This document shows, one piece after another, positions 24,101 to 38,250 of a stretch of DNA of 64,000 nucleotides. Location: the NCBI GenBank assembly GCA_003024785.1, contig PUQB01000121.1, positions 124,001-188,000 of the forward strand. Direction: 5' to 3'. Numbering within the stretch: the first letter of the stretch is position 1; every line of letters begins with the position of its first letter. The DNA is from Selaginella tamariscina (Eukaryota; Streptophyta; Lycopodiopsida; Selaginellales; Selaginellaceae). The translations under genes were made by a program, and so were the position numbers. The notes under the pieces are model-generated. The model was not told where the DNA came from and ran no database searches. It saw only the letters and a program-made list of their open reading frames with translations.

Positions 24101-26360
24101 TGCGTGCGAAGAGATGTTTGTGGAAGTATTTGGTATCACGCCCCAGGATGCAGTGGCTTCGGAGGAAAGTAAACATAACGAAGTGTTCCCCATTGGAGAG
24201 ATGAGAAGAAGGGGGAAATGGACCCCTGAGAGTGACTCGGAGACGACAGAATTCTAATAAGTAGTTTAATTACTTAAATGTTGAAACCTTTAATATTTTG
24301 AATTCAAACTTACTAAGTACACATGTAAAATATTGATTTAAATGATAAGAATATTCTTAGAGAGTTTAAAATCATTAATACAATCACGAATATTAAACAC
24401 AGTATACGTAACCGAGTGAAGTAGTGATTCAAATGAGTCTTATTTCTTCCGTCCCGCCATGTGATCGTATATACAAAAATTCGAGAATATAAGTTTAAAA
24501 ATACTAGTGTAAAAGCTGGTAGTATGAAATGTCCAGAATACGTGGTTATATTGTAATATCAATATCAATTGGTGTACCAATGTAATGACTATAAAATGGT
24601 AAAGTAATTTTAATAAAGTTGTACTTGAGATAAAGCATTTATAACAGCTAAAGGGTAAACTTAATAGTTGTATTATTCACACTAAAAATGGGAACTCTAT
24701 AAGTGTATTATAGATATTCCTAAATATGCTACTAGTTACCTTACAAGGTAATGAGGTTGTAAGGTAACTAACCTCATTTTTCAATTATTTACCTTAAGAA
24801 TTTTAAAATTAAACCTTTATTATAACTTACATAAATTAATAATTCTTTTTAAAAAAAAAAAAAGACATCTGAATACATATGTAAAGAATATGTAAACATT
24901 ATTACATGTAAAAATTTATGTTTATAATTAATACGTAAAAATAATTAGTAATTATAAATTATATATAAAATAAAATATTAAATGATGAGCTAAATATGTA
25001 CACATATTGTTTTTTTCTTTTTTGGAACCTTTATTAAAATTTATGTGGTTTAGTTGATATTTAAGGTTGATTGAGATGACTCACATTAAATTCTTTTCTT
25101 AGAAACCCTTGAAAACATATTAAATGGAGATATATATCTTTTATATATATTATTACATATTTTTATTTGATAATGAAATCTAAATATTCAAATTTAGTAA
25201 TATAACTCATAAGTATATTTATAAATGTACGATAATCCTGAATATAACGCTTGTATGTTTCGTTTGAGTTAGCAATAATTATATATATGTATGTACCAAT
25301 CTATTAAGTTATTGTTCTACCATAAAGAATTTTGTTAAATTTGAACATGAAATATATTATTTACTATCTTATCATCGTAATAATAAGTTTAAAACATTTT
25401 ATATGCTCCTTGAAAAATAAATTAAAAATAACTTTATTTAGCTTTACTGACATAACATAGGGTGTGGAAAAGTTTATCTCAATCTATTAAGCATTATTAT
25501 TAACTTATTATTATTTTACATGTAATACATTATAGATTTTCGTAACTAAGTATATTTACATTTAAACAAATTTATGAACAATATATGTAATCCATAAAAA
25601 ACTTTTATTTGTTTGTTTGTGTGTGTACGTGTACATGTGTGTGTATAGATGATGTCAAACTATTGTTACATAGGAATAGGATTGCATTATAAAGCTAATA
25701 TGAACTTTAGAATAATGTATAAATGCATTAGAGCCTACTTTAATGATTATCTACATATATATAGTTATATTATCATAAGAGATTGTGCGTGCTCATTCTT
25801 ACATGTTGTGTGCTTCCATGTAATTCACTATTGATACAAAAGTATAAAAGTATCATAATTTACAATTTTGCTTTAAATATAATGAAACACAATCATCTTT
25901 ATGTGGATGATATTTATAAGTTTAAAGTGTATTGTGATTGAAACTTTTTTAAAAATTGATTTGTTTTAAGAAACATAAAAGAATACTTATATAAAATGAA
26001 ACTTAACATGAATTGAAATAATTTTTATTTTATTATATTACTATTTTCATGTTCATGTATAAAACAATATGAAATTCAAAATTAACATAAACAAAGTGAA
26101 TGCCCCATTATCGATGTTAAGGATGGAACGTTTGTGTCAATTTTAAATTTCATAAAACTACTTCTCCATCCTTAACATAAAAATGAAAATTGCACATATA
26201 TGTGAAGTTTCATTTTTGACTTCATAAACATGATTGACCAAAAAAATGAAAATTGCACATATATGTGAAGTTTCATTTTTGACTTCATAAACATGATTGA
26301 CCATCCTTAGCACTGAGGATGTCAAATACACTTGTGTAATCAATTATGCCTTTTAAAAAT
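21167..26360. repeat. Composite repeat, segment C, copy 1
   Basis: Matches 30492-35662 (copy 2) and, inverted, about 57787-62925 (copy 4). It holds an AT-rich spacer (21170-22640), the four-exon gene (22700-24257) and a 2 kb AT-rich tail. The tail ends abruptly at 26360, where segment B of copy 2 begins. A 60-bp block is present twice in tandem at about 26180-26302 but once in the other copies. Confidence 0.9.
22700..24257 (+). pseudogene. Damaged copy of the unrecognised four-exon segment C gene
   Basis: Same exon plan as the copy at 32061: exons 22700-22892, 23339-23683, 23813-23964 and 24066-24257, with the same lengths and splice sites. Exon 1 carries small indels around 22830-22845 and 22885 that bring a stop (AAT TGG CAG TAA), so the N-terminal part cannot be read through. 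Exons 2-4 are open and encode the same protein as the other copies. Either this copy is a pseudogene or the indels are sequencing errors, since they sit in short homopolymers. The Ty3 insertion lies about 1.5 kb upstream. Confidence 0.75.
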
Positions 26361-29300
26361 GGAGACTATGGAGACCCAATAAAGAGGCAATTGTGCAGTT
26401 TAATTGTGTAGTTTAAATAGAAAAATATAAAATTACAATCATGTTAGAGTACACAGCTAAAATTCCACTTATGACACTGTGTATGTTAATATTTCCTTAT
26501 TTTCATTTATGTATGCATATATTTATGGGTCTCACTTAGCTCTAATATATATACACCACAATACACATGTGTTCTAATATATATACACCACAATACACGT
26601 GTACAAATATATGTGGGTCTATAAGGATCTTGGAGAGCAATTAATGTGTGTGTGGCACCATAAGCACACAATTGTATGGACTATTTAAAGAATATTCTTT
26701 TTAAAATCCTTAATAGCAAGGATTTTTCTTAACTTTTGGCTTCATGATCATCCAATGTCCTTAGTATATGAGAATATGAAATTTTTTTATCACCTTATTT
26801 ATTAAGATATTTATACTTTATATTTGATAAAGTATGATATAATATATATTGAATATTGAGACTGGTGCACTCAATATTGAGACTTAGTTATGATTATATT
26901 ATGTACCCATAATCATGAAATAAAAAGACTCAAAAAGGGATTTGAGTTTAACACTTTGATAAAATAGTACTTTAGTGTTGTAACTTAGAAACCCAGTCTT
27001 CAAGTTAGTTAAGAGAAGAGCAGTTTCTCAATATATTACTTGGAGAGAAATGTAATGCATTGTGAGATTACTAGATATCTAGAATAAGTGGTGTATCTTA
27101 ATTTAACATATTGAACTAAATATTTTACTCATGTTTGGGAAATTTTATTGAATTATGAGAACATAAGGTTAACATGGCATTTCGGTGTCATGATAACATT
27201 AGTGAAAGTTAATATTTTTCTAAATGAGTTAAATGAACCAAATGCTAATTCATAATTTATTTTAGTCCTTGAACTATTTTCAAAATACTAAAATAATATT
27301 ATATTTCCATCGTAAAACAGAAGTTTGATTCCTGTCAACTAATGTTTATATTGCAGTTTTTGCATGTTGATAAACTGATACGATTACAAAGTTTAATGTA
27401 ACAACTTGTTAATAAATTTGAGATTTGAAGGTTAGCCAATCATTGTTAATTTGAATGTATCAATATCAAAAGTGCAACTGTTTATGAAATGGGGATTGGT
27501 TTGAAAATACTTGTCAAACACTAAGTGTTCCAATTAGTGGAAATGCTTATGCAATCAATTTAAGAGTTAAACATGGATATAATGTTACAAAGGTGTGCAA
27601 CATTACAGATTCATGGAAACTCTTATCATGAGAATTAAGTTTTTAAATTTAATATTTAACTTAGTGAAATAAAGAGTTAAAAATTATTAAATGACATTTA
27701 GTATGTTGTACTCTTTGAGAAATGAGTATAATATGAAAGTGTCATAGTTAAGGCACTAAATATAAATTATAATTTTTCACATAAATTATACAAACTATTC
27801 CACAAGATGTGAGGCATCCAAGAAAATATTTTCTTATGTTTGCTCCTTAAATTGGCTGGTGATGCGAAAATAATATAAAATGAGGGATAGTGTTATGACA
27901 CTTGATATCAAAAGATGAAACAATTTCATTCCTCATAGGATAAAACTTTTAATAATATCACGAAGAAGTTTGTCTTTACTTCTCGTTTACATGTGTATAA
28001 TCGCATGGTTCTATAATTACCTATGGCCAAATTGACATGTTAATATGAGTTAGTTATGGAAAGAAACTCAGTGATTCCACTAAAGGCTTAGCTATACACT
28101 AACCTAGGAGGGGGGGGGACTTATGACAAGTGCAAGTAGGTATAGTAGCAAACCCTTTTTGAAGAGTGATGAATTTGCTAAAAACACAAAAGGAGGTAAT
28201 GAAAATACTTTGGTAAGTGAGAATGTGGAAATAAAAGAAACACAAAGGTATTAAATTAAGTATTTGAGATGGACTCAAATTTTTGTTGTGTGCATAACGA
28301 CAGGGTCGTCAACTATGTTTAATGTTAAGAAATAAAGTAAAGCTTTTATTTCTTATTAACTTAGGGGTTGACACTTAGCATTAACCCTATATATAAGTTT
28401 TAGTTATGTAAAAAATTAATTATTATGTTATATACGTTCGAGTGATAGACTTTACAAGTGTGCAAATGTTTACAAGTGACTTTATGTTGGAAGTGGTGCC
28501 TATGGCAGTTGAGTTTACGATTTTGAAGTACTTAGTTTCACGTAATGCATAGGGTTAATAAAATTATATGAACTGTTTGCTGACTTTGCATTAAGTGATA
28601 TGTTAGTTTTGATTTTTTTTTTTAACATTATCTAGTCTTAGAATTAAATATTAATGAGGATGTTGACATTTTTAAGATGTGAAGAGTGTATCACATTTTT
28701 ATTATGATTGCTCTTTATTTTAAAAGGTAACTTGATGTCACTTAGTTATTGAGGAATAGGCCTGCTTAGTGGGTGTTGTTAGGTATTTTTAAGAAACTTT
28801 AGGCAAAGCTAACACTTTCATTTAAAAAACTTTCCCCTCGTTTTTGACATCCAAATCGGTGAGTTTGACTTATTGGATATGGATAAAAACACCTCTAGGG
28901 AGCCTACACCCTAATTAGGATTTAGGGGTAGGCAGATGGTTAAGTTAAACTCATTAAGTCAATTACTATAGGATTGGGTTTTCGTGTCAGCCTACTTAAG
29001 CAAATAAGAAATGGGGAGAGGCTTGTTGCTAGGGGAAAGGTAATAAGGGGGGGCTTCGTCATATAAATTAAGTAGAGCAGCATTAGGGGTGTTTTTAATC
29101 ATATTCGACATGCTGAAGTCACTGATTGAATATTAAAACAAGAGGAGAGTTTTCTAAATAAAGGTGCTAGTTTCACTTACAATTTCAAGAAAATACTTAA
29201 CGACACCTAATTCGACCATCATTATATACCCAAATGTACTAAGTGGATCATTTCCTCAACACCTAGGGGTTGTCGATATATTTTAATAAGTAATAAAAAT

Positions 29301-30491
29301 CAACTTTTAAAATAAAAAACAATCATAGGAAAATCAATGACATAAATAATATATGTGTATATGTTTACATAAATATTCATTAGTATATATACACACACAC
29401 ACACATTTCTTTGTGCTAATTCATTAATCTTAATCAAATTAGAATTCTTTAATATACTTGAAAAGAATCAAACTCAATGGTTATGATTAAAATTTAAGTT
29501 TATATTAATTTTAGCATTCTATAAGATTTTCTTAAACATATCATTTTAGTTATTCTTTTTAACTTTAATTCTTTCAAGATTAAATTTTGACTCTTGATTC
29601 ATAATAATATAAACATATTTTATTATATTCTTAACATATAACACCTCGTATGAAGTAATCTCAATTATTATTTTAATAAATTATATATTCAATATTATTT
29701 TGTTATGCGACAAAGTTTATCAAAGTACAATGAAAATGATATGAATGTAAAAAAACAATTTTCAAACTAAAAGAGAAAAAAATATTATAGAAAAAAATAG
29801 AGAAAATTAAGAAAAAAACATAAAATATGAATCAATAACATTAACATCATTTATAAAATTCATTTACTTTCCTCTCTCATAACAGTATTAATGAACATTG
29901 ATATTTCTTATTATTTTATTGTATGCTATTTAAAAGAAAATATATTACTTTATAAAATAAAAGATCATTGTTACTAATTTGTTTACAATAGATTGGTAAT
30001 TATCACACATACACACATATATATAATTACAATGTTTAATTAATTAATTAAAGTACAATAATTTTGGTGGTTGTTGCCTTGTTATAATTAATTAAAAAAG
30101 AAAAAAAAAGTAAATGATTATAAATAAACACATTATAAATCAAATGGAAAGTGTAAGAAGAATTCACCAAAATTATTTAATAAAAATTATATAATAATAA
30201 ATTTATAATTTTTGTGTTTTTATTAATTTTATAAAGATTTTACATGTTGTGCATAAGGGCCATTCACACCAACATAAGTTTTCATTTATATAAGAAATTT
30301 AAAAGATTTTTTTTACATTTACATCAAATTAAGACTTTTAAAAATTAATAAAGATGAACTTTGAATTATTAGAAGTCCCTTAAGATATTTAACATTTTAA
30401 TAATTAATAACAGTTAAATAAACTCTAGTGTGAACACAATTCACTCTTAATATTTATTATAATTTTATTAAGAAAAATAAAAATAAGGGTT
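26361..30491. repeat. Composite repeat, segment B, copy 2
   Basis: Nearly identical to 12130-16254, differing mainly by single-base indels. It begins directly after the truncated end of copy 1. It is AT-rich with no intact gene. The last kilobase (from about 29416) is also present inverted at the right end of the window. Confidence 0.9.
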
Positions 30492-31984
30492 GATATAAAT
30501 AACCCATAGTTATGTACTTAAGTACATGCCTATTATATACCCTTACAATGATAAGTATAATATATATTTTAAGATCATCAAATATATATTACTAACCATA
30601 AAAAGTTTGTGAAATAAAAGTTAATGAACATTATATTTACATATAAAACAGAAAGGTTAATTATAAAATTTATTTTAAAAATTAATTGTAATAAAATAAT
30701 TTTAAAACATTTGATTTACATAAAAATTAATATTGACAAAATATCTCAACTTGAAAATTAAATTAGAATTTTTCAAAAAAGAATTATTAACACACAAAAT
30801 CATCTACAAGAAATTTTTTAATATGTTATAATAAGGAAAATAGTCACTAAATCTAGTGAATTATTAGGTCAACGAAGCCTTAATCTAAATTAAATTAAAT
30901 TTAAATAAATAAAAAAAAAATTAGAGTTTTGAAATGTTGCGTCGTTTTGAATATGGAAGCTAATTTTTTTAGAATGTGGTTCCTCTGAAAAAAATCAGGT
31001 TAGCCAAGAAAAAATAATAATATAAATAACATATTAATGAGGGAAAATGTAAATGAAAATTTTCTAAATTAAAAATTAAAAATTAAAAGAATTAAATTTT
31101 AATGTTATAATTAACATTCTTGACGAGGATATATATATGTAGCGTTGCAATACTGGTTTATTAGAAAGTAATATATTGAAATATGAAGTTAATGAAGTTG
31201 AACCGTTGAATACAGGTCAAACACAAAATAAGCAAAAACATTTATGTTTGATTTTATAATTTTCTAAAACTCAAGTTGAACTAATCCGTAGTTTTTCTTT
31301 CTTAATTTCATCGGTTGGATTATAAGTTATTAATTTTTAAAGTTTGAAGAAGCCAAATATACATTTTATAAAGTATAAATTCATATAATACATTTTATTT
31401 ATTTTGTTTTCTTTAATTAAATGACATTTAGTTAATTATGACATTTAAAAAATCCATATTTGATTAAGAAACCTATTGACAAAGTTAAAATAATAAAGAA
31501 CATTTTAAATTGTTATAAATTAGTGCTTAAATTATTTTTAAACAATTATGTTTATTTACATAAAAAAAATAGATTTATTTTACAAATTGATTTATAATAA
31601 AATTATTTGTAAAACTTTTGATTTACGTCAAAATTAATATTAACAATTACTTCATCTTAAAAATTAAACAAGAAAATAAAAATTCATATATTACATTAAC
31701 ACACAAAATATTAAAATTTTGATATGTCATAATAAAGAATTAGAGTATAAATTTTATTTTTTTGTTTTTTTTTTAATTCATGAAATCAATTAATTATTAA
31801 CATTTAAAACGTCAGTGTTTAAATGTTTCAGCAGAATATTATATAATTTTAACATGTAATAAAATAATATTCAATTAAGAATAATGAAAAGCATTTAACA
31901 AATTTTTAGTGAAATTTATTTTAGTTTTTACATAGTAATATTGTTTAAAAAGGTTACAAAACCTATTATGTAGGTGAGAGAATA

Positions 31985-32060
31985 TGCTTAAATACCCGAG
32001 TTCTTTACACTTAGGGTAGTGTGGCTAAGTGTAGGGTAGGGTTGTAGTTCACGAAGCGCC
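31985..32060 (+). promoter_or_regulatory. Putative core promoter and 5' UTR of the segment C gene
   Basis: A TTAAATA word about 70 bases before the ATG is followed by a GC-richer stretch with two imperfect copies of CTTAGGGTAGTG/TAAGTGTAGGGTAG. The block is the same in all three gene copies and partly kept in segment A. Function is inferred from position only. Confidence 0.35.
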
Positions 32061-33623
32061 ATGCCGGGGTCAGAGGAGACAGGGGAGGCGATGGTCGATA
32101 GGCTGCGGCATATTGGGCTGTGGAGAACCCCAACAAAGAAGCGGCTGCGTAGTGATGTCCTTCAAGCAGCGAGAAAGAGGAAATGCAAAATTGCAGTAAT
32201 GTCGGAATACTCCGAGAAGGACGCCGACGAACTTCCACCTGTGACACCGCCAGGTATGCCAGTGTACATATATTTCACAGATTCTCAGTTTTCTTCAGGT
32301 GTAGTATATCTCATTCATCTCTAATATACACATTTGTGTATATGGGTGTCTCTAGCTACACATCTCTATGTCCTCTCTCACTCACTCTCTCTCTCTCTAT
32401 ATATATATAGAGAGAGAGATCTGTGTACCAATACACCCGTACGGGTCTCTCTAGCCACACACAGATCTCTCTCTATATTTTGATTGAGAAGAGAGAGAGA
32501 TCCGTGTGTGTCAATTTTCTCATAAATTTATATATATATAAAAGTCTGAGCATACATACCAATATGCATGCATATGTGAGGACAACAGTTTATACATTTA
32601 TGTATATGGGTCTCATTCAACTCTATATATCAAATTATGTGTAAGGGTTGCAGTCTAGTATCAATACACTCATTCATGTATAATTGATTTTTATTTAAAA
32701 CAGGAAAGGAAAAGGAGGTGTTAGCTACTGTAGTATCACATGAGAGAGATGGGGTACTTAATGCTGTTCTAGAACAGTTAAAGGCTCTTGAGATAAAGCA
32801 TACGGAGCAGATAGAAGCTCTGCAGATGCAAGTGAATTCAGATAAGGCTCTTAAGATAAAGCATACGGAGCAGATAGAAGCTCTGCAGATGCAAGTGAAT
32901 CATCTGAGTTCACTGCTCACTTCATCGAGGGCATTGGCATTGCGCTTTTTTGCGGAGTACGTGGTACAACTATATAAACAAGCAGGTGGGAAAAACGTTC
33001 TTACATCAAACGAGTCCAAACTACTCACCGTTACACACGCTGTTGAAGGTATGTTCTTGTAACTGGTTGTTGGTGTATGTATGTATTTTATATATTCCAT
33101 TATGATTTATATCAAACATATATAATATTTATATGTATAATAATATTCATAAAACCTTTATTAATAATGTTTTATGTAGGATTTAACGATCAATTGCCAC
33201 TAAACTCGGAGATTATATCTAAACTTAAGAAGATCTCAAATATTGTGAAGAAGGTCTCTCGGAAATTCTGTCACGCTGGATCTGTAAAAGAGGCTGCAAA
33301 TGCGATACTGGACGTAGCAAGGTTTCGACCGGTATGAATTATTATATATAAATCTATTGCTGCATTTTTTATGCATTATGTTTGTGTGCATGTTCTACTT
33401 TGTATTAAAGTTTGTATATTATTGGATTCAGGAGTGGAAGAAGATTGTGAGTGACGAAGCTTTGGTTGCGTGCGAAGAGATGTTTGTGGAAGTATTTGGT
33501 ATCACGCCCCAGGATGCAGTGGCTTCGGAGGAAAGTAAACATAACGAAGTGTTCCCCATTGGAGAGATGAGAAGAAGGGGGAAATGGACCCCTGAGAGTG
33601 ACTCGGAGACGACAGAATTCTAA
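32061..33623 (+). CDS. Unrecognised four-exon coiled-coil gene in repeat segment C (copy 2, intact)
   Basis: Exons 32061-32253, 32704-33048, 33180-33331 and 33432-33623 (TAA), all GT/AG with phases 1, 1, 0, give 882 nt and 293 residues. The N-terminus is basic (TPTKKRLRSD, QAARKRKCK), compatible with a nuclear signal or nucleic acid binding. Residues about 75-120 form a coiled coil built from two copies of a 21-residue unit (ALEIKHTEQIEALQMQV). A predicted helical region follows (RFFAEYVVQLYKQ, LKKISNIVKKVSRKF). The C-terminus is acidic, serine-rich and hydrophilic (WTPESDSETTEF). I recognise no family and no transposase motif. It sits in a repeat amplified four times and is identical in exon translation to the inverted copy at 59796. 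Intron 1 carries a palindromic CT/TA/GA microsatellite. Confidence 0.8.
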
Positions 33624-35662
33624 TAAGTAGTTTAATTACTTAAATGTTGAAACCTTTAAATTTTGAATTCAAACTTACTAAGTACACATGTAAAATATTG
33701 ATTTAAATGATAAGAATATTCTTAGAGAGTTTAAAATCATTAATACAATCACGAATATTAAACACAGTATACGTAACCGAGTGAAGTAGTGATTCAAATG
33801 AGTCTTATTTCTTCCGTCCCGCCATGTGATCGTATATACAAAAATTCGAGAATATAAGTTTAAAAATACTAGTGTAAAAGCTGGTAGTATGAAATGTCCA
33901 GAATACGTGGTTATATTGTAATATCAATATCAATTGGTGTACCAATGTAATGACTATAAAATGGTAAAGTAATTTTAATAAAGTTGTACTTGAGATAAAG
34001 CATTTATAACAGCTAAAGGGTAAACTTAATAGTTGTATTATTCACACTAAAAATGGGAACTCTATAAGTGTATTATAGATATTCCTAAATATGCTACTAG
34101 TTACCTTACAAGGTAATGAGGTTGTAAGGTAACTAACCTCATTTTTCAATTATTTACCTTAAGAATTTTAAAATTAAACCTTTATTATAACTTACATAAA
34201 TTAATAATTAAAAAAAAAAAAAAAAGACATCTGAATACATATGTAAAGAATATGTAAACATTATTACATGTAAAAATTTATGTTTATAATTAATACGTAA
34301 AAATAATTAGTAATTATAAATTATATATAAAATAAAATATTAAATGATGAGCTAAATATGTACACATATTGTTTTTTTCTTTTTGGAACCTTTATTAAAA
34401 TTTATGTGGTTTAGTTGATATTTAAGGTTGATTGAGATGACTCACATTAAATTCTTTTCTTAGAAACCCTTGAAAACATATTAAATGGAGATATATATCT
34501 TTTATATATATTATTACATATTTTATATTTGATAAATGAAATCTAAATATTCAAATTTAATAATATAACTCATAAGTATATTTATAAATGTATGATAATC
34601 CTGAATATAACGCTTGTATGTTCGTTTGAGTTAGCAATAATTATGTATATATGTATGTACCAATCTATTAAGTTATTGTTCTACCATAAAGAATTTTGTT
34701 GAATTTGAACATGAAATATATTATTTACTATCTTATCATCGTAATAATAAGTTTAAAACATTTTATATGCTCCTTGAAAAATAAATTAAAAATAACTTTA
34801 TTTAGCTTTACTGACATAACATAGGGTGTGGAAAAGTTTATCTCAATCTATTAAGCATTATTATTAAATTATTATTATTTTACATGTAATACATTATAGA
34901 TTTTCGTAACTAAGTATATTTACATTTAAACAAAATCTATGAACAATATATGTAATCCATAAAAAACTTTTATTTGTTTGTTTGTGTGTGTACGTGTACA
35001 TGTGTGTGTATAGATGATGTCAAACTATTGTTACATAGGAATAGGATTGCATTATAAAGCTAATATGAATTTTAGAAAATGTATAAATGCATTAGAGCCT
35101 ACTTTAATGATTATCTACATATATATAGTTATATTATCATAAGAGATGTGCGTGCTCATTCTTACATTTTGTGTGCTTCCATGTAATTCACTATTGATAC
35201 AAAAGTATAAAAGTATCATAATTTACAATTTTGCTTTAAATATAATGAAACACAATCATCTTTGATGTGGATGATATTTATAAGTTTAAAGTGTATTGTG
35301 ATTGAAACTTTTTTAAAAATTGATTTGTTTTAAGAAACATAAAAGAATACTTATATAAAATGAAACTTAACATGAATTAAAATAATTTTTATTTTATTAT
35401 ATTACTATTTTCATGTTCATGTATAAAACAATGAAATTCAAAATTAACATAAACAAGGTGAATGCCCCATTATCGATGTTAAGGATGGAACGTTTGTGTC
35501 AATTTTAAATTTCATAAAACTAATTCTCCATCCTTAACATAAAAAATGAAAATTGCACATATATGTGAAGTTTCATTTTTGACTTCATAAACATGATTGA
35601 CCATCCTTAGCACTGAGGATGTCAAATACACTTGTGTAATCAATTATGCCTTTTAAAAATGG

Positions 35663-38250
35663 TTCCCTTGGATTTTAGTGTTAAAAATGGGGATGCATAT
35701 TTGTGTAGACAATTATTATCTTCCAAAGAAAGCATCAAAAAATTGATCCTTAATCCTTAACATCGAAGATGCATATATATGTGGAAATAATAATAATAAT
35801 AATATAAAACAAAAAGTTCTTTATTATTTATTTTTTAAATTTTTCTTGGGAGGTCTACCCCTTCCTTTGCCAACCTTTTCAATAGTTTTGGAGTCTTGAC
35901 TACCTTTAATTGTCATTTCTTAATTGATGTAATCGTTATTTAAATTTCATCTTTATTCTAGTTTTTTTAAACATTTGACATAAACTAAAAGAGACAAGGG
36001 AACAATGATATATACCAATCAAAAAAGAACTCAAGTCACTTACATTGGCCACTAACTCTTTTTCCTTTTGAAGACATGGCTTTCTTTACCTTAAGTCAAG
36101 TGGCATATTAGGTGTGTTTTGCTCTAAAACATCATTGTTATTCACCTCCTCATTAAAAACATCTTTAAAACTTTAGCTTATTTCATCAAGGCATACCCCT
36201 TTGTGCCTCTTTAACTTCCAATGCACGTAGGTATATTACACCTTAAGGTTGCCTAACTCTTATCATTAACAAATTTGTGCCCATGTTATTAGGTACATTC
36301 AAAGTCACAAAGTTAATCAATTTCTTTATCTAATAACCCACTCACAAGCTTAGAAGGCATTGCTAGGTAAATGTTCTACAAAATTAATGGTTTGATGCTT
36401 GTTTTAGCTGCTCCATCTATGTCAAGTTAGGAACAACCCTCACAATTCAATTGGTCATGTATTTTGACTCATGATGTGAGCATTGTTCGTATACTGTGAG
36501 CATGAGTTCCTATAAGTTAGGTTCCTAAACACGAGTTATCTTAATAGATTTGCATGTTTTCTAATGAGGGTTTCTAGAATTGGCATCTACCAAGCCACAC
36601 ACACGGCACCAAATAAAACCTCTAACATAAGACAACATGAGTTAGGAGCTAGCACTATTACCAATTGTATATGTTATACCTCCCTCTAAACTATAAATGT
36701 CTACGATAAGTCACTCCATTTATTGTTGAACAAATAACACAACAAGCCAAATGGACTAGTTCTAGGTATATGATTTCATAAAGTTTTTTACATAATGCAT
36801 AAAGCCCATATGGTCAAGTAGCCATGTGTGTGATTTTGTATAATAAATATTATGGTTACAATTATGATTTGAGCTTCACACAATACACATTATTCTTAAA
36901 ATTTTGTTTAAGTATATAAATTTACTTTGTATGTGGTTTTTTATATTATGGTTTTAATTAAAAATTTGAGTTTTATATTTATAATTAATATAGTGTTTAA
37001 TATAGCTTAAATTTATGTCATAATTTTTACTATAATTTCTCTTTACTTTGGATGTTGACTATTGTTACTTACCAAACTATGTTAATAAGCAAAACCCAGT
37101 TTGGGTACTCAAAGGTGATATTGCTAACAGAGAAGGAGTGGCTCACGTGCAAGTGTTGTAATAAGGAAATAGGCCCACTTAGTGCACTTGGGTATGCAGT
37201 AATGGTTTGGCTGAGTGTCGTTAGGGACTTGCAGAAAAAGCTAGCACTTCCCTTTAAAAAACTCTTACTCTAGTTTTTCATGTCCCGGTTAAGTTCCTAA
37301 TTAGTTCTAGTTAGTTCGGCATGTTAGATGTAGGTAGAAAGACCCCTAGGGTTGGCCTAACCCTAGGATTGTTCTAACCCCACGCAAACCCCTTGGGTTA
37401 GGATTTAGGAGTCGATGGATCGTTAGCTTAAACTCATTAAGTATTCTCATTAGGAATGATATTCCATATAAAATAGGAAAAGAAAGCGAGGGGCTTTATC
37501 ACATATATTAAGTAAGATGTGTAGTGAAAGTTTCTAAGTTCATAACAGAGCTTGTTATTATTTTACCAGTACAAGATCTAGCTTGTGTCGTTAAGACATA
37601 ACCCTTTGTTATGCTGCCTCAACTTCTAAACAATAGGGATACATCTCATCTTCGAGGTAGCCTACCCTTAACATTGGTAAATTCGTGCTTGGGAGGTCTT
37701 GTTGGATTGCATGTTCTAAGAGTCAAAAGTTGAAACATGTCTCTAATCTCCTCCTCCATGTCAAGTTAGGAATAGCACTCACAGTTGAGAAAGGCACATC
37801 CATGTCTGTGTTTAAATGTGGACATGAGATCTTAATAGGTTTTCTTTACCAAGTTCCTGAAGGTTCACAAAGGGGTTCTAGAGTTGGCATTTGATACTCA
37901 TGTTTGTGGTATTTGGTGTAACTCTTGAATCTAAGAGGCTATGGTGTCAAAGTTTTAACCTGAAGGGCTAACATGTGGCCGCCAAGTGGCCTTTCGGCGT
38001 CAATTCTCTATGTGAGCAACGCTAAGTCTTCCAAGATGACCCTAAGAGTCTGACTCAGATGCCTAGTTAAACAGAAGACTTAGAGTCCTACTCTAAGCCC
38101 CCTAGAATGACCATCCCCCGAACCCTAAAGGATATCCCGAGTAGACTTTAGGATCCTATCCCAGTAGACCTAGACAGGCTCATGCCCTAACCCCACAAAG
38201 GAGATGTGTCTTACACATGCCCCTGTGACAAAGCTAAGGCATCATCACTT
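35663..38250. repeat. Composite repeat, segment D, copy 2
   Basis: Present inverted at 55210-57786. It contains diverged LTR-like blocks at about 36180-36600 and 37030-37900, recognisable by words such as CCCACTTAGTGCACTTGGGT and GGTTCTAGAGTTGGCAT that also occur near 50500, 53900 and 54640. From 37900 to 38230 it is GC-richer, with no coding signal that I can support. Confidence 0.85.

Larger units (their letters stand above)
30492..35662. repeat. Composite repeat, segment C, copy 2
   Basis: Uninterrupted counterpart of copy 1; GATAT at 30492-30496 is the empty site of the LTR insertion. It contains the intact segment C gene. Flanking AT-rich sequence shows no other gene. Confidence 0.9.
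29416..38250 (+). repeat. Left arm of the large inverted repeat
   Basis: Reverse complement of 55210-64000 at very high identity. It contains the end of segment B, all of C with its gene, and D. The arm ends within five bases of the Harbinger terminal inverted repeat. On the other side it matches up to the window edge, so the true arm may be longer. Confidence 0.93.

Noticed and set aside
22700-26360. CRISPR or other prokaryotic repeat system suggested by amplified units
   Set aside because: Repeats are kilobases long, with spliceosomal introns and no short spacer array; the DNA is eukaryotic.
37052-37273. Open frame in segment D (twin inverted at 56183) and the one at 37685 (twin at 55565)
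   Set aside because: They lie in LTR-like blocks whose diverged relatives at 50500 and 53850 do not keep the frame.
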